Positions 33,365 through 46,398 of a DNA stretch of 64,000 nt are shown in pieces; within the stretch, counting starts at the first letter, position 1, and each line of letters begins with the position of its first letter. The position numbers and the translations under genes were made by a program. The stretch is from Bolinopsis microptera. Its lineage: Eukaryota; Ctenophora; Tentaculata; Lobata; Bolinopsidae. The notes under the pieces are model-generated. The model was given only the letters and a program-made list of their open reading frames with translations. It ran no database searches and was not told the DNA's origin. The stretch lies in contig NC_087076.1 of NCBI RefSeq assembly GCF_026151205.1, forward strand, positions 2,875,902 to 2,939,901. The letters run 5' to 3'.

Positions 33365-34311
33365 TCGATTCAAAATCATGTCACAGTTTTAGCCCCTCAA
33401 AAAATAATACATCTTTGAATATTAATGACACATTGGAATTTCACTATTCCTATGTGCCTGTGTTAAAGTAGGCCACGTGATAGTAGATTGGAGGACTTCG
33501 CCGCTTCGACGCGCCGCGCAAACTAGCATTCTTGCTTCGCATCGTCGATCGTTGCTTTGCTTCGCAGATTGACCATTATTAATGATCTGGCCCGGCGCGC
33601 GCTACTTCGTAGCACTTACCATGATCGGGCCATGGTAACATTTCGAGGAGAAAGCGGCGCGCGCTACTTCGAAGAAATTTAGACGAGTAACATCCGTAAA
33701 CTTCGCAGAGTTGTAGCGCGATGCACTACTGGGTCGCGCGCGCATCAAATAATGCTTCTCGCAACCACCGTATGCAGATCGGCGAGATGCGAAGGATTGA
33801 CATCGTGAATCAATTCGCAGAGCAACTATCTCGATGGGTTGACATCGTCAATCAAGATAGTAAAGTTATAAGTCATCCGTTGCTTATCTAAATTTAATTG
33901 ACGATGTCAATTCATCTCAGCTCGGCGCGTTACCTGAGGACCCCAGGCTTTAATGTTGGTAAACAATAGAGATTGGGCGGAATGACAGGCTGAGCGCGGC
34001 CCAGTAACTCGGTGCGGCACAGTAGCGTATCTCGCCGATCTAGAGAGGTGTGAGAAGCCTCATTGACAATTGAGTGCGCGGCGCGGCACAGTAACGCATC
34101 GCGCTACAAATCTAAATTAGACTTGTAATCCCTTCCGTGCACGTCGGCCGACCGGCGCGCGAAAAGGGTACTATGCAGCGCGCGTGTACAGTGTACAATA
34201 CAACTTATTATTTGCTATTACACGTTGTATACCTCTCTTGTGCATCCCGGCCGGACTGTCAGAGGCCACCGCGCGCGAAAGGGGGTTGCAACGTGTGTCA
34301 AACTCTGTGGC
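33365..34311. repeat. Cluster of nested GC-rich repeats
   Basis: Contains a second copy of the 1376-1582 repeat (from 33489), a TTC-loop hairpin at 33601-33613, an arm like that of the 2885-3616 element (about 33.89-34.11 kb) and 'CACGTTGTATACCTCTCTTG', which is reversed at about 34.55, 44.01 and 60.97 kb. No gene seen. Confidence 0.6.
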
Positions 34312-34920
34312 AATATTATTGTAGTGAGTGGACTGTGGTGCGCATGCATTTGATTGACGTTGTCAATCCGTCGAAATCGTTGCTCTGCTATGCGAAGCAG
34401 AGCAACGATCGACGACGATGCGAAGCAAGAATGCTAATTCGCGCGGCGCGTCGAAGCGGCGAAGTCCTCCATCGCATGCATAATAGGTTGACCTATGTTG
34501 TGCGTTGCAACCCCTTTTTCGGCCGGCCGGAGTGCTAGTGCACGAGAGAGGTATACAAGTACAACGTGTAGCAATACAGAGTATTGTCAAAAACGTTTCG
34601 TCGATTTTGGTTCTCACAAGAATTACGCTCGTTGTTTCGTTTTGGCGGACGCTAGATTTCCGTTCACTATAAGTATAAGTATAACTATAAATATAGACTC
34701 CAATCAGCTTACTTCATAATATTAATATTGATACACATCAGTACACTATACTACGCATGCCACGTACAAATTTGAAATTGGGCTTATTACCTAATGCTAT
34801 AAATTAAATAGTATACATTAAAATTCTCTCGCGCCGCGCATTCATTGACATGTTAGCTACATCTATATACATCACATCTCCGCAAGCAATACTCGCGCAC
34901 TTCACTGCGCGTTAGTTGTC

Positions 34921-35984
34921 ATGGTAACTAACGAAATAAAAGGACAGATGACAACATATTCAAACCCACTTACCACTATTAGCGAACCAGAGAGTTCAAA
35001 TTGGCTCTCATGTTTACCACTTAGAAAACATGGTTTCGTTCTAAATAAATCTGAATTCAGGGATTCTATCAGATTGCGGTACAACTTAGATCTGGATCGT
35101 TTGCCATCACAATGTCCATGCGGAAAAACGTTTGATGTGAACCATTCGCTAAATTGCCATCTTGGTGGCTACATCATTATCAGACACAATGAAATTAGGG
35201 ATTTTTTTAGCTGCTTGCTGAACACTGTTTGCTCGGACGTGGAAGTTGAACCTCAGCATCAAGAACTAGAAGGAGAGCAGTTCAAGAGGTCCTCAACACT
35301 AACGGGTGGACCAGCAGGGGGGCGCCGTCTTAGGGGGGGCGCCAAATCGTCGTTTTTAATGTGGGACAATTCGAAAAACTTAACTAAAGTACTAGCAAAA
35401 CTTCACGTTTTGCTCTAGATACACACTTTTTTAGAGATTTTACAGGCGTATCCTCTAAAATCACCTAATTTGTTCAATTTTAGGGATGGGTCGCCAACAG
35501 GGGGGCGCCTTTTCGGCGGGGGGGGGGGGGGCGCCAACAGGGAACGTTACGCCACTGGTGACCAGGCAAGACCCGATATTAGAGCTCGTGGTTTCTATAG
35601 GCCGGGCCGAGTGGCTTTTTTCGATGTTAAGGTAATTAATCCTAATTCTAATTCCTACCTTCAATATTCGACAAGAAGACAATGGAGAACGCCGAGAGAC
35701 AGAAAACACGATGCTACAACGAGAGAATACTTAATGTAGAGCACGGGTCATTCGCTCCATTAATATATTCAGTAACGGGTGGCATGGGACCTCAAGCCAG
35801 GACATTTGAGAAACTGCTTTGCAACAAACTTGCTTATAGTTATAAGAAGAAGCAGAATTACAACGATATTATAAATTATTATCGGTGTAAATTATCATTT
35901 TTAATTAGGAAATTAATTTTATTGTGTATTAGAGGATCAAGAAATACCTCAAACAAAACTTACGAATTATCTAACATTGATTGA
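34921..35984 (+). pseudogene. Retroelement C-terminal ORF, copy 1, interrupted
   Basis: Counterpart of 44389-45449. 'SQCPCGKTFDVNHSLNCHLG' and 'IIIRHNEIRDF' form a Cys/His cluster; after a 243-bp inserted element the frame resumes with 'RPDIRARGFYRPGRVAFFDV' and 'ILNVEHGSFAPLIYSVTGGM'. Small indels relative to copy 2, for example GTGGACCAG for GTGACCAG and an extra T near 35207, add frameshifts. Confidence 0.75.
35315..35557 (+). mobile_element. hAT-like miniature element, copy 1
   Basis: Same insertion as 44782-45021, with lengthened G runs and a one-base error in the left target duplication. Confidence 0.7.
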
Positions 35985-36329
35985 TTGGGATCGAGCGGTT
36001 TACCTCGATTAATGTTTACTCAAAATTATAATACAAACAGTAATAGATATAAAATAGTAATGTTAAAGGAATTCTTTTTAAAACAAACCCTCTGGAAAGG
36101 GGCACTGCACACTGTTATCAAAAAGTACACTGTGATCATGAAGTATTATGAACTACAGATTTAAAAAGACGACGCTTCACGCTACACATGATATTACACA
36201 TCCATAATATCGATCCTATAGGTTAAGAAGTTTAGACTTGCACTGAACAGCTTGGAAGTTATTGTTTTTTAAAATTTTGTGCAAAATTTTACCATCAGCG
36301 ATTAATGATGTTATAAGTTTAAATTTCAC

Positions 36330-36960
36330 GTCTAGACTGTCTTAGGCCTGGAACATTGTGCAGTAGGAATGGTTGCCACTCGTTAACATCACCATCACTT
36401 TGAAGATTAAGTAGCATTTTCTTGGCACTAGTCTTGAACAGATTTATCGAAAATAATGTCGGAAGTTTAGTAACGTCTGCTTTGTCTGCGAAGACAGAGA
36501 GCAGTGGTCCCTTGTAGTAGTAAATACTGTTTTGAAAGTGTCTTTTTCCCGTATAACTGGAGCCAGGAGCAGGCTGACGTGTGATCAGAAAGTTTTGTGG
36601 GTATGTCGGCGGGAAAAGCTTGAGAGATGTTTTTGGGGACTAATTGTGGCATGTTTTTAACTTTATGCATCAAGATAATTGAGTTGTAAACGATAAGACC
36701 ATGCACAGTGAGAATTTCATGTTCACTGAAAAATGGCTTTGTGTGGTGTGGTAAGGCACCTTCCTTAAAGTAGTAGTTTTACAAAGCCAGGCATAATAGC
36801 CCTTATTCCTTGCTTTCTGTTTGCTGAATAAAGCCATCTATATGGCTTTTTGCAGCAAACCCCATATCAATGAACAATAGTTTATATATGATTTAGACAT
36901 GGATGATTTAGAATTTAAATCTTTCGAATCGAAAGTCAACTAATTTTTTCAGTCCCATGG
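36330..36960 (-). pseudogene. LINE reverse transcriptase C-terminus, copy 1, frameshifted
   Basis: Counterpart of 45781-46398, broken by several single-base indels such as extra T or C runs at 36549, 36777 and 36833. Confidence 0.7.
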
Positions 36961-37210
36961 ACTGGGTTTTATTTTTTGCAATGATGATTTCATAATATAT
37001 AACCTGTAATACTATTCTGTATATATCTAATTTCGTTTCCAAAAAAAAAACTTACCACTATCTCCAAAATCCACGTTTTCTGCAAAAACGTCCATTCGTA
37101 ACCTTTCAGTTTCGCTATTGCCTTTTATTTTACAAGAGGGTGAACGGAAACAATTGTACGCTAATTATACTTTATTGGTCGGTTTTAATTGTGAGTCTGC
37201 TTATACGTAT

Positions 37211-37312
37211 GTTGTAGGTTTACAACCTACCAGGACGCGCGCCGAGTTGGACTCGTCGTCGGTCCAGTATATGGAACAGATATTTTACTAGTATCACCCG
37301 TTAAATACGTAT
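37211..37312 (+). repeat. Dispersed repeat, copy 2
   Basis: Copy of the 3311-3412 repeat within the first 9 kb segment ('GGACGCGCGCCGAGTTGGAC'). Confidence 0.75.
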
Positions 37313-38579
37313 TAGACTGCTTTATATTATTAGACTAGCATACTGAAAAAGTGAATCTCCAGTTGGAGATGAGGACCCCTCTAAATCAACATTATACACA
37401 TACCTTCTGTTACATCCTCAAGAAATGTAATAGATTTGTAGGTGTTGTAAAATGTAATTAGTTTAAACAGAAAATCTTTGATAAGCGTGGAGATTACAAT
37501 TATCTATTTAGGGTAACTGTACTTGTAGTTATTCGGTCATTTCATGAGATTGCAAATTTAAATGAAAATGGATGAGGACAATAAGACAGTTATATCGGCA
37601 GTTATAAATCATTTGTAAAAATGAACAAAGTCATTAAGATCGTACAAACTTCAAACTTTTAAATGTAGTTTGTTGAAATCTCTTAATACAATGTCTCAAT
37701 ATATCTTCACTTCTAGCATACTCATATGCAAATTGTATATCATCTACGGACTACGGTATCATATATATGATCTTCAGAATCAACAGGGAGTTAATATCAT
37801 GCGTGTGTCTAGAGCTGTAGCCTGTAGGGGATACTTCAGCTGGGTTGGAAATATCAGTATTCTCATAGACCACATTTCCAGCGGAGGAACTTCTCTGATT
37901 CCCGTCACCAGCGTAGAACACATATTCCAGCTATTATTGTTGCTGTAAAGATAAGCACTCCCGCACCTCATTCTATCAAGATGCTGGGGGGTGCTGAAAA
38001 AATAATTATTGATTTCAAGAACTTACAGTTTCTAAAACAGTTGTTACTTACAATGGCAATGGGCCTTGGAATAGTTCGCAAATAAGAGATTAAAAACCAC
38101 AAATTCTCTATTGAAAGGTACAAGGTCAAGAACCAACTTGTGAACCTCCATCACATACATTGCTTAACTAGCGTCGATGCATTGCTCACCGTCCGAGCAC
38201 TTCGAATATCCTTCTGCACACTCTTTCTGGACAATGTCCTAATACTAGAAAAAGTCAGACTTCTCAGTTCACAATTCTTCCCATTTAATCAGCGAGTTGT
38301 TGTTCTGATCGCACTTGTAGTACAAATGATATGCAGCAACTTTAGCTTTGTACTTGTAGTTATAGAGCCACCTGATAATACAGGTTATTTATGAATAGCA
38401 ATACTCTCACTATTAGTATTACATTAAGTTTAACGAAGTGTTTTGTTAAAATGTTTTTGAAAAAATTATTGGTAGCAATGAAATTGTGCTCTGCCAATTG
38501 CAACACTTAAAATTTGATTGTGCTCTGCCAATTGCATCACTTGATTTAATTGAATGTATATATAACTGTTTGACACACT

Positions 38580-41500
38580 TTTTCCCCCCCCCCCCCCCAA
38601 ATTATAGTTTAACGATGTTTTTTATTTTTAAAAAATGTAATAGAAATTTGTTAAACGATAACTTTAATTTTTTTCCAAAATTGCGTTAAATGAGCTAAAA
38701 AAAAAGATATTTCAGCTCAACATAATACATAAAAAATCACCCATATAAAATTTTATACTTCGATGAGAGAAGTTGTCCCATACCGAAATCAAACGCCCAG
38801 CTCCCGGTTTTGGGGGATGTTTGCATTTTAAAAAAGGCACTTAACAACCACTCCCCCCGGACTTTTTTGGGGTACATTGGCAGGACCCCTAAAAAGGGGG
38901 GATACCCAAATCAAATGGAGGAGAAAAAAAAATCTTTAAAGAATTTCAGGTGGGGCCCGTGCAAATCAACCAAGGGTTGTATAAATTTGGGTCAATTTTT
39001 AGCGCGCCCTACAGGGAGCAAAATGGGAGACACCACGGCAGCCCTGCTCAAACAAAATAAGTAAGAAAACGGTCACTAACCGGCTTTACCGGGTCTAAAG
39101 CAGACCTACAAGGGAGGGCCCGGTTTAAAAACCGGGTACTGTGTCGGTAGTAGCCGGGTTTTGGGAAAAAAAAAGGTCCGGGTTTTGAGCCGGGTTTGTG
39201 ACCCCGGGTTTGTACCACTGGGGGTTACTACCCGGTTTTGTACCGGGTTTGTAGCCGGCCCAGCACCGCTTTTCGAGTGCCGGGTGTAGGTCCGCTTTAA
39301 AGCCGGGGTTTGTGACCCTTTTTAGCCCGGTTTTTTTGCCCCGTGGTGGTTACTAGCCGGTTTTGTAGCCGGTTAGAAAACCGGGTTGTGACCGTTTCTA
39401 ATTTCCCGGGTAGTAGCCGGTTTTTGGAAACCCGGGTACTAGTAGGGCCGTTAAAAGCCGGCTAGGCCCCGGGTTTTTAGCCGGTTAGAACCACTTTTGG
39501 GGGGTTTTCTAGCCGGGTTTGTACCGGTTAGTAGCCCTAGTGGGCCGCTTTCTAAGGGCCCCCCCAGTACCGGTTTTTGAACCGGTACTAAAGGTTTTGC
39601 TTTAGAGCTCGGCTAAAAGCCCGGGTAGTGACCGCTTAGAAACCGGTTTGTGCCACTTTGGGGGTCACTATCCCGGGTAGTGCCGGTTTTGTAAACCGGG
39701 TAGTGAAACCCCTTTTTAAGTTGGGCCGGTTTGTAACCGGTTGGTAAGTGAAGTTGGGGGAGCGTTATTACAAAAAAAGGGGGTACTAGCCCGGGTAGAG
39801 CCGGGTGTAGCGGTGTTTTTATAGGGTTTTAATTTTTGGGGAGGGCCCTTGCATAGGGCGGTTTCATAGACGTTGCATAACTGACCGTGGCCCGGGATGT
39901 GCCCTGAGTGCAAGGGGCAGGGCGTTGATTTTTCGGTTTTTTTGGGTTTTTGCACGGACGTTGCCCTAGACGTTGCATAGACGTCCGGGGCCCCCAAACC
40001 CACCCAAATTCCCGAAGAATATTTAAGATATAAATTAAAATACTAAACGAAAAAAGTCCTGACCCTTTTCCCCATAAAAAATTTAAAAAAAAAAACAAAA
40101 AGAAAAAATAAAAACTTGGGGGGAAGAATAACCCTTTTTTAAATGGATTACCCTCCCCAAAAAAAATTAATTTTTGAGTCACATTAGTGCTTAAAAACAC
40201 AATATTCAGCGAATTGCGTGTTTTTTGGGCCCCCAACTTTGCCGCACAAAAGAAAAGTTGGGCCCGGTTCCCCTCTGATTTACGAAAAACAAAGGAAACA
40301 AGATTTTTGGGAGTAGTTAGTGCCAAAACTAAAGGGAAAAGGGGGGTACCCGCGGACCCTCCCCCCGGCCAAAACCCTTTTTAAAAAAAGCCGCAACAAG
40401 GTTTGGTGAACGGTAGGGTTTAAAACAAAAGGCGTAAGGGGGCAACTTCAAAGAGAACTTCATGTAGTGGACTCTTAGAAATAGTAATAGGTAGCATGTT
40501 TTTTAAAGGTGGGTCCTTCCCTTTAAAACGTCTTCCTACTTTTGACAATAAATTAAAATCAAAAGAGGATATCACCAATTTTACCCTTTACACAGACATT
40601 TTAACGCTGTAAAAGAAATGACGATCAGGGCCCAAATTTTTAGAAAAAAGACTTTCCAAAAAAAAACGTAGAAGGAAAAAATTTTTTTCGGAAGTCCTAA
40701 CAAAATGGAGCTCCCCCCCTTTAGGGGTTCCCGAAAAAAAGACACGTATTTGCTGCAGCCACTCTAATTCTACAAGGACGTGGCTGTATAAATCTATATA
40801 ATAATTTAAACCCCCCATCCACCAGCGCCCCGGGGTAAAAATTTTCGCCCCTTTCGGGGGGCCCGCCCCTGCCCCCTTTTTAAATTTGGTGTAAACAAAA
40901 AAAAAGAGAAAAATTTTTTAATTGAGTCTAACACATTTTCGTTGTGTTAAACGAAAATTTCAAATTGAATGATTCAAAGGGCTTCCGGGCTCGCGGATTT
41001 TACTTGATTTCATAAAGTATTGTCCTTTTGGTAAGGTTTCCCTACAAAAAATTTTAAAAAATTTTGTAAAAGTTCCGGGACCTTTTAAAAAATTTGGGAT
41101 TTTTCGGGAAAAAAATTTTCCCCCTAAATTTTCGAAAAGCTAGCAAAAAAAATCTTTTAATTTGAAAAATAGGGGTTTTAAATTTTGGTTTTTACCAATA
41201 AAACAAAATTTTAAAACTGAAGGATTTGTAAGCAGGGAAAAACACTTCTCAACTTTTTCAAGGAAAAACAATGCAATAATTTACCTAACTTTGCTATCAT
41301 TTTCAAAATCCCTTTAAAATTTAGTGCCGACTCAAAAAATTTATTTAAAAGTTTGAGGTTTTAATTTTTTCCCGGGCTCAAGTTTAAATTAAAAAAAAAA
41401 ACTTTTTTTCTTAAAAAAGGTAAAAATTCCTCAAAACTTTTTTAAAATTCGTACCCGTTTTGGCCAAAAAAACCTTTTTAAAAGGGTTGTACAGGGGTAC

Positions 41501-43215
41501 TGACCAAATATGGTAAATTTTCGCCCCAAAAAAGGAAAAAGGGAGTTTTTCCATTTAAGCATTAAAATTCGGTTTTAATCAATTTTCTGGTAAAATTAAT
41601 AGCATAAAAAATTTTATGAAAAGGGGAGGAAAAAAATTTTAACGCGTCCCCTTTGAAATTTTTTTCACTTTTAAACCGACGTAGAAAAAAGCAAAGATCA
41701 CACTGTTTCACTGATCAAATTTTTAAATATAGTTCGATGCGTTTCCCTGAAGTTGTTTGGGGGTAAACCTCTTTCAGTGGACGTTTTTCGTGGGGAAAAA
41801 AGTGCCCCCCCGTACACCTTTAGATTGGGTTTTTTTAATTCTGGGGAAGGAAAAAACGTTTGCAGGTGTCCATTTGACATTAGGCAGGGATCCCCAAAGC
41901 TATCCTAATACATACGACAATTTTGGGAAACCCCAATTTCAGGGACTGGGATTTTTTTAACGCACTGTAAAAAATAAATTTTGCCCACAACATTCCGTTT
42001 GTATAATTTTTTTTAAGGGAAAAAAAAATAAAAAGGGGAAAAAAATCCAGGTTTTAAAATTAAGCTTTTAATGAAAAGGGTCAATCTTGAAGGGCCCTGT
42101 TGGGGTATGGAAACGGCATAATTTTTTACTTATTAGTTTTCGGAAAAGGCCCGTTTTAAGGGCCCAACCCGGGCCCGCCTCTAACTAGCCCCAATCCCTG
42201 TTTAATTTCCGTGAAACAGGGGACAGAAAGAGCTAAACTTGTAAGCAAAGTTACGATGAATAAATTAGCAATGCGGAAAACAGGAGGCGGAGCATTTTAA
42301 AAAAGCCACGCAAAAGTGATAACATCAATGTTTTACCCCCCTTTTCGGACCTTTAAATTTTGGACGGAAAATTAATTTGGGAAGGGTTGGGGGCCCCAAC
42401 GTTCAAATTTTAATTTCCCCTTTAAATAAAGTCCCTTCATTAAGTTCCGTCCCAAATTAAAGTCCGTCGAATTTTTTTTCAAAAATTTTTCCACTCCGAA
42501 CTTTTTGTCCGAATAAAGGGCAACTATGAGAAAATTTATTTTTGCCGTAAAGGAAAAAGCGGGGGTTTCCCCTTGGTTTTGCCCCAGGGACAGAAAACTT
42601 TACTAGTTATGATGTTTTAAGGGTCACGGCGGAAAAAAGGCATCGAAAAAAAATTGGGGACTTAACAACAAAAGTTTTTTTTGAGCTATTTCCCCGGGCC
42701 CAAAATAAAAAAATTGTTTCCCGCCAAAATATTACGGTAAATCGTGTTTTCTAAGGGGCATTGTCCGGGGTTGTTTTAGTTTATATTATCCCGGGGAGGG
42801 AATGAAACAGTGCTAGGAAAATCCACTGATGTTAAAAGGGAAAACCCAAAGTTGGGCAAAGATAAAAACCCCTTTACGCCGAATGGCTTGTAAAAGTTAA
42901 CCGTAACATGAAATGCAGGACCCGGGGGAATTTGGGAAAAAAAAAATTTTCCCTTTTTGCTAAAATCACGATAATTTTTTATGCACAAAAAACCCATTTG
43001 GTTTAGATTATATGTGATATTAGACACTGATCTGTACACATATTTTAACAATTTTTCTGCTTAACGACTGCTTTTCTTACTTCTGTATAAAAAAAGGGTT
43101 TTAAAAAAATTTTTTTTTGCTGAAATTTTAAAAAAGTCAAAAAAAAGAAAAAAATTTTAGATTTTTTTTGATTTTTTAAAGCCTTCTTTTAGCGTTTATA
43201 TTAATAATAATGATC
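38580..43215 (+). other. Low-quality stretch with inflated homopolymers
   Basis: Runs parallel to about 48.05-52.99 kb, but A, C, G and T runs are lengthened throughout and neighbouring bases are lost. Examples: '(C)14' at 38585, a '(G)5' run in 'GTTTTGGGGGATGT' where the second copy has 'GTTTGGGTCATGT', and 'TTTTTTTT' runs at 42.67 kb. No frame is readable here. The pattern is that of poor base calling, not of biological mutation. Confidence 0.85.
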
Positions 43216-43284
43216 GAAGGAGAGTGAGAGATGAGAATATTTAAATAAAAAAAAAAAAAAAAAATAATAATAAAAAAAAAAAAG

Positions 43285-43316
<32 letters not shown>

Positions 43317-43543
43317 AAAAAAAAAAAAAAAAAATAAATAAGAAAATAAAAAAAAAAAAAAAAAAAAATAAAAAAAAAAATAAAAAATAAAAAAAAAGAA
43401 AAATAAAAAAAAAGAAAAAAAATACAAAAAATAAAGTAGCAACATAAAAATAATAAAAAAAAAAAAAAAAAAAAAAGAAAAAAAAAATAAAAAATAGAAA
43501 AAAATAAAAAAAAAAAAGAAAATAAAAAAAAAAAAAAAAAATG

Positions 43544-43577
<34 letters not shown>

Positions 43578-43764
43578 CTTGGGAGAGGAGTGTGGAGGGG
43601 GATTTGTTGGGGAAGGGTTGATGAGATAGATGGTTTTTGGGGGACCTCTAAATTTGTGCATGGGGTTTTTTTTTGTTTTTTTTTTAACTTTATTTTAGCA
43701 ATTCACGGGCAGGATTAATTGAGTTGTTGGTGCGGTGGGGGTTATTGTAAGGGGGTAGGGTAAA
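43216..43764. other. Poly-A and low-complexity junction
   Basis: About 340 bp of A runs broken by single T, G or C (43237-43575), then G/T-rich sequence with no match elsewhere in the window. It joins the noisy first copy to the clean second copy and looks like a read-end artefact. Confidence 0.75.
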
Positions 43765-44388
43765 TAATATTATTGTAGTGAGTGGACTGTGGTGCGCATG
43801 CATTTGATTGACGTTGTCAATCCGTCGAAATCGTTGCTCTGCTATGCGAAGCAGAGCAACGATCGACGACGATGCGAAGCAAGAATGCTAATTCGCGCGG
43901 CGCGTCGAAGCGGCGAAGTCCTCCATCGCATGCATAATAGGTTGACCTATGTTGTGCGTTGCAACCCCTTTTCGGCCGGCCGGAGTGCTAGTGCACGAGA
44001 GAGGTATACAAGTACAACGTGTAGCAATACAGAGTATTGTCAAAAACGTTTCGTCGATTTTGGTTCTCAACAAGAATTACGCTCGTTGTTTCGTTTTGGC
44101 GGACGCTAGATTTCCGTTCACTATAAGTATAAGTATAACTATAAATATAGACTCCAATCAGCTTACTTCATAATATTAATATTGATACTGGATACACATC
44201 AGTACACTATACTACGCATGCCACGTTGCACGTACAAATTTGAAATTGGGCTTATTACCTAATGCTATAAATTAAATAGTATACATTAAAATTCTCTCGC
44301 GCCGCGCATTCATTGACATGTTAGCTACATCTATATACATCACATCTCCGCAAGCAATACTCGCGCACTTCACTGCGCGTTAGTTGTC

Positions 44389-45449
44389 ATGGTAACTAAC
44401 GAAATAAAAGGACAGATGACAACATATTCAAACCCACTTACCACTATTAGCGAACCAGAGAGTTCAAATTGGCTCTCATGTTTACCACTTAGAAAACATG
44501 GTTTCGTTCTAAATAAATCTGAATTCAGGGATTCTATCAGATTGCGGTACAACTTAGATCTGGATCGTTTGCCATCACAATGTCCATGCGGAAAAACGTT
44601 TGATGTGAACCATTCGCTAAATTGCCATCTTGGTGGCTACATCATTATCAGACACAATGAAATTAGGGATTTTTTAGCTGGCTTGCTGAACACTGTTTGC
44701 TCGGACGTGGAAGTTGAACCTCAGCTTCAAGAACTAGAAGGAGAGCAGTTCAAGAGGTCCTCAACACTAACGGGTGACCAGCAGGGGGGCGCCGTCTTAG
44801 GGGGGCGCCAAATCGTCGTTTTAATGTGGGACAATTTCGAAAACTTAACTAAAGTACTAGCAAAACTTCACGTTTTGCTCTAGATACACACTTTTTTAGA
44901 GATTTTACAGGCGTATCCTCTAAAATCACCTAATTTGTTCAATTTTAGGGATGGGTCGCCAACAGGGGGGCGCCTTTTCGGCGGGGGGGGGGGGGCGCCA
45001 ACAGGGAACGTTACGCCACTGGTGACCAGGCAAGACCCGATATTAGAGCTCGTGGTTTCTATAGGCCGGGCCGAGTGGCTTTTTTCGATGTTAAGGTAAT
45101 TAATCCTAATTCTAATTCCTACCTTCAATATTCGACAAAGAAGACAATGGAGAACGCCGAGAGACAGAAAACACGATGCTACAACGAGAGAATACTTAAT
45201 GTAGAGCACGGGTCATTCGCTCCATTAATATATTCAGTAACGGGTGGCATGGGACCTCAAGCCAGGACATTTGAGAAACTGCTTTGCAACAAACTTGCTT
45301 ATAGTTATAAGAAGAAGCAGAATTACAACGATATTATAAATTATTATCGGTGTAAATTATCATTTTTAATTAGGAAATTAATTTTATTGTGTATTAGAGG
45401 ATCAAGAAATACCTCAAACAAAACTTACGAATTATCTAACATTGATTGA
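44389..45449 (+). pseudogene. Non-LTR retroelement C-terminal domain with nuclease-like motif
   Basis: The first part (44389-44781) encodes 'SQCPCGKTFDVNHSLNCHLG' and 'IIIRHNEIRDF', a CxC...H...C cluster followed by RHNExRD. The second part (45029-45449) encodes 'RPDIRARGFYRPGRVAFFDV' with 'KVINPNSNS', then 'ILNVEHGSFAPLIYSVTGGM' and a final helix. The spacing of PDI and FDVKV resembles a PD-(D/E)XK-type nuclease core. In invertebrate genomes such tails follow reverse transcriptases of non-LTR elements. Here no reverse transcriptase precedes it on this strand, and a 240-bp miniature element splits the frame. Nuclease activity is inferred from motif only. Confidence 0.75.
44782..45021 (+). mobile_element. 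hAT-like miniature element, 240 bp
   Basis: The 8-bp direct repeat GTGACCAG flanks it (44774-44781 and 45022-45029). The element starts CAGGGG and ends CACTG, fitting the CAG...CTG ends of hAT elements. It contains several GGGGGGCGCC motifs near the ends. Removing it together with one target copy reunites the frame around it. Confidence 0.8.
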
Positions 45450-45780
45450 TTGGGAATCGAGCGGTTTACTCGATTAATGTTTACTCAAAATTATAATACA
45501 AACAGTAATAGATATAAAATAGTAATGTTAAAGAATTCTTTTTAAAACAAACCCTCTGGAAAGGGCACTGCACACTGTTATCAAAAAGTACACTGTGATC
45601 ATGAAGTATTATGAACTACAGATTTAAAAAGACGACGCTTCACGCTACACATGATATTACACATCCATAATATCGATCCTATAGGTTAAGAAGTTTAGAC
45701 TTGCACTGAACAGCTTGGAAGTTATTGTTTTTAAAATTTTGTGCAAAATTTTACCATCAGCGATTAATGATGTTATAAGT

Positions 45781-46398
45781 TTAAATTTCACGTCTAGACT
45801 GTCTTAGGCCTGGAACATTGTGCAGTAGGAATGGTTGCCACTCGTTAACATCACCATCACTTTGAAGATTAAGTAGCATTTTCTTGGCACTAGTCTTGAA
45901 CAGATTTATCGAAAATAATGTCGGAAGTGTAGTAACGTCTGCTTTGTCTGCGAAGACAGAGAGCAGTGGTCCCTTGTAGTAGTAAATACTGTTTTGAAAG
46001 TGTCTTTTCCCGTATAACTGGAGCCAGGAGCAGGCTGACGTGTGATCAGAAAGTTTTGTGGGTATGTCGGCGGGAAAAGCTTGAGAGATGTTTTTGGGGA
46101 CTAATTGTGGCATGTTTTTAACTTTATGCATCAAGATAATTGAGTTGTAAACGATAAGACCATGCACAGTGAGAATTTCATGTTCACTGAAAAATGGCTT
46201 TGTGTGTTGTGGTAAGGCACCTTCCTTAAAGTAGTAGTTTACAAAGCCAGGCATAATAGCCCTTATTCCTTGCTTCTGTTTGCTGAATAAAGCATCTATA
46301 TGGCTTTTTGCAGCAAAACCCCATATCAATGAACAATAGTTTATATATGATTTAGACATGGATGATTTAGAATTTAACTCTTTCGAATCGAAAGTCAA
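45781..46398 (-). pseudogene. LINE reverse transcriptase C-terminal fragment
   Basis: A 205-residue minus-strand frame begins with 'SYINYCSLIWGFAAKSHIDA' followed by 'LFSKQKQGIRAI', the thumb/connection pattern of CR1/jockey-type reverse transcriptases, and continues with 'HGLIVYNSIILMHKVKNM', another usual block. The catalytic core is absent. It is a 5'-truncated insertion inside the 9 kb segment, opposite in orientation to the nuclease-like ORF. Confidence 0.8.

Larger units (their letters stand above)
34312..43215 (+). other. First copy of a 9 kb segment (duplicate of 43765-52995)
   Basis: From 'AATATTATTGTAGTGAGTGG' onward this runs parallel to 43765-52995. Up to about 38.57 kb the match is near-identical, with small indels mostly in homopolymers. 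From about 38.58 kb it is the same sequence with inflated homopolymers. It lacks one 650-bp tandem unit present in the second copy and has about 100 bp around 42.13-42.24 kb not seen there. Confidence 0.9.

Noticed and set aside
39060-40400. Several ORFs of 60-165 residues in the noisy copy
   Set aside because: Frames arise from homopolymer inflation of a minisatellite and non-coding DNA; the clean copy has none of them.
43176-43661. 161-residue Phe-rich ORF
   Set aside because: Minus-strand reading of the poly-A junction; low-quality sequence.
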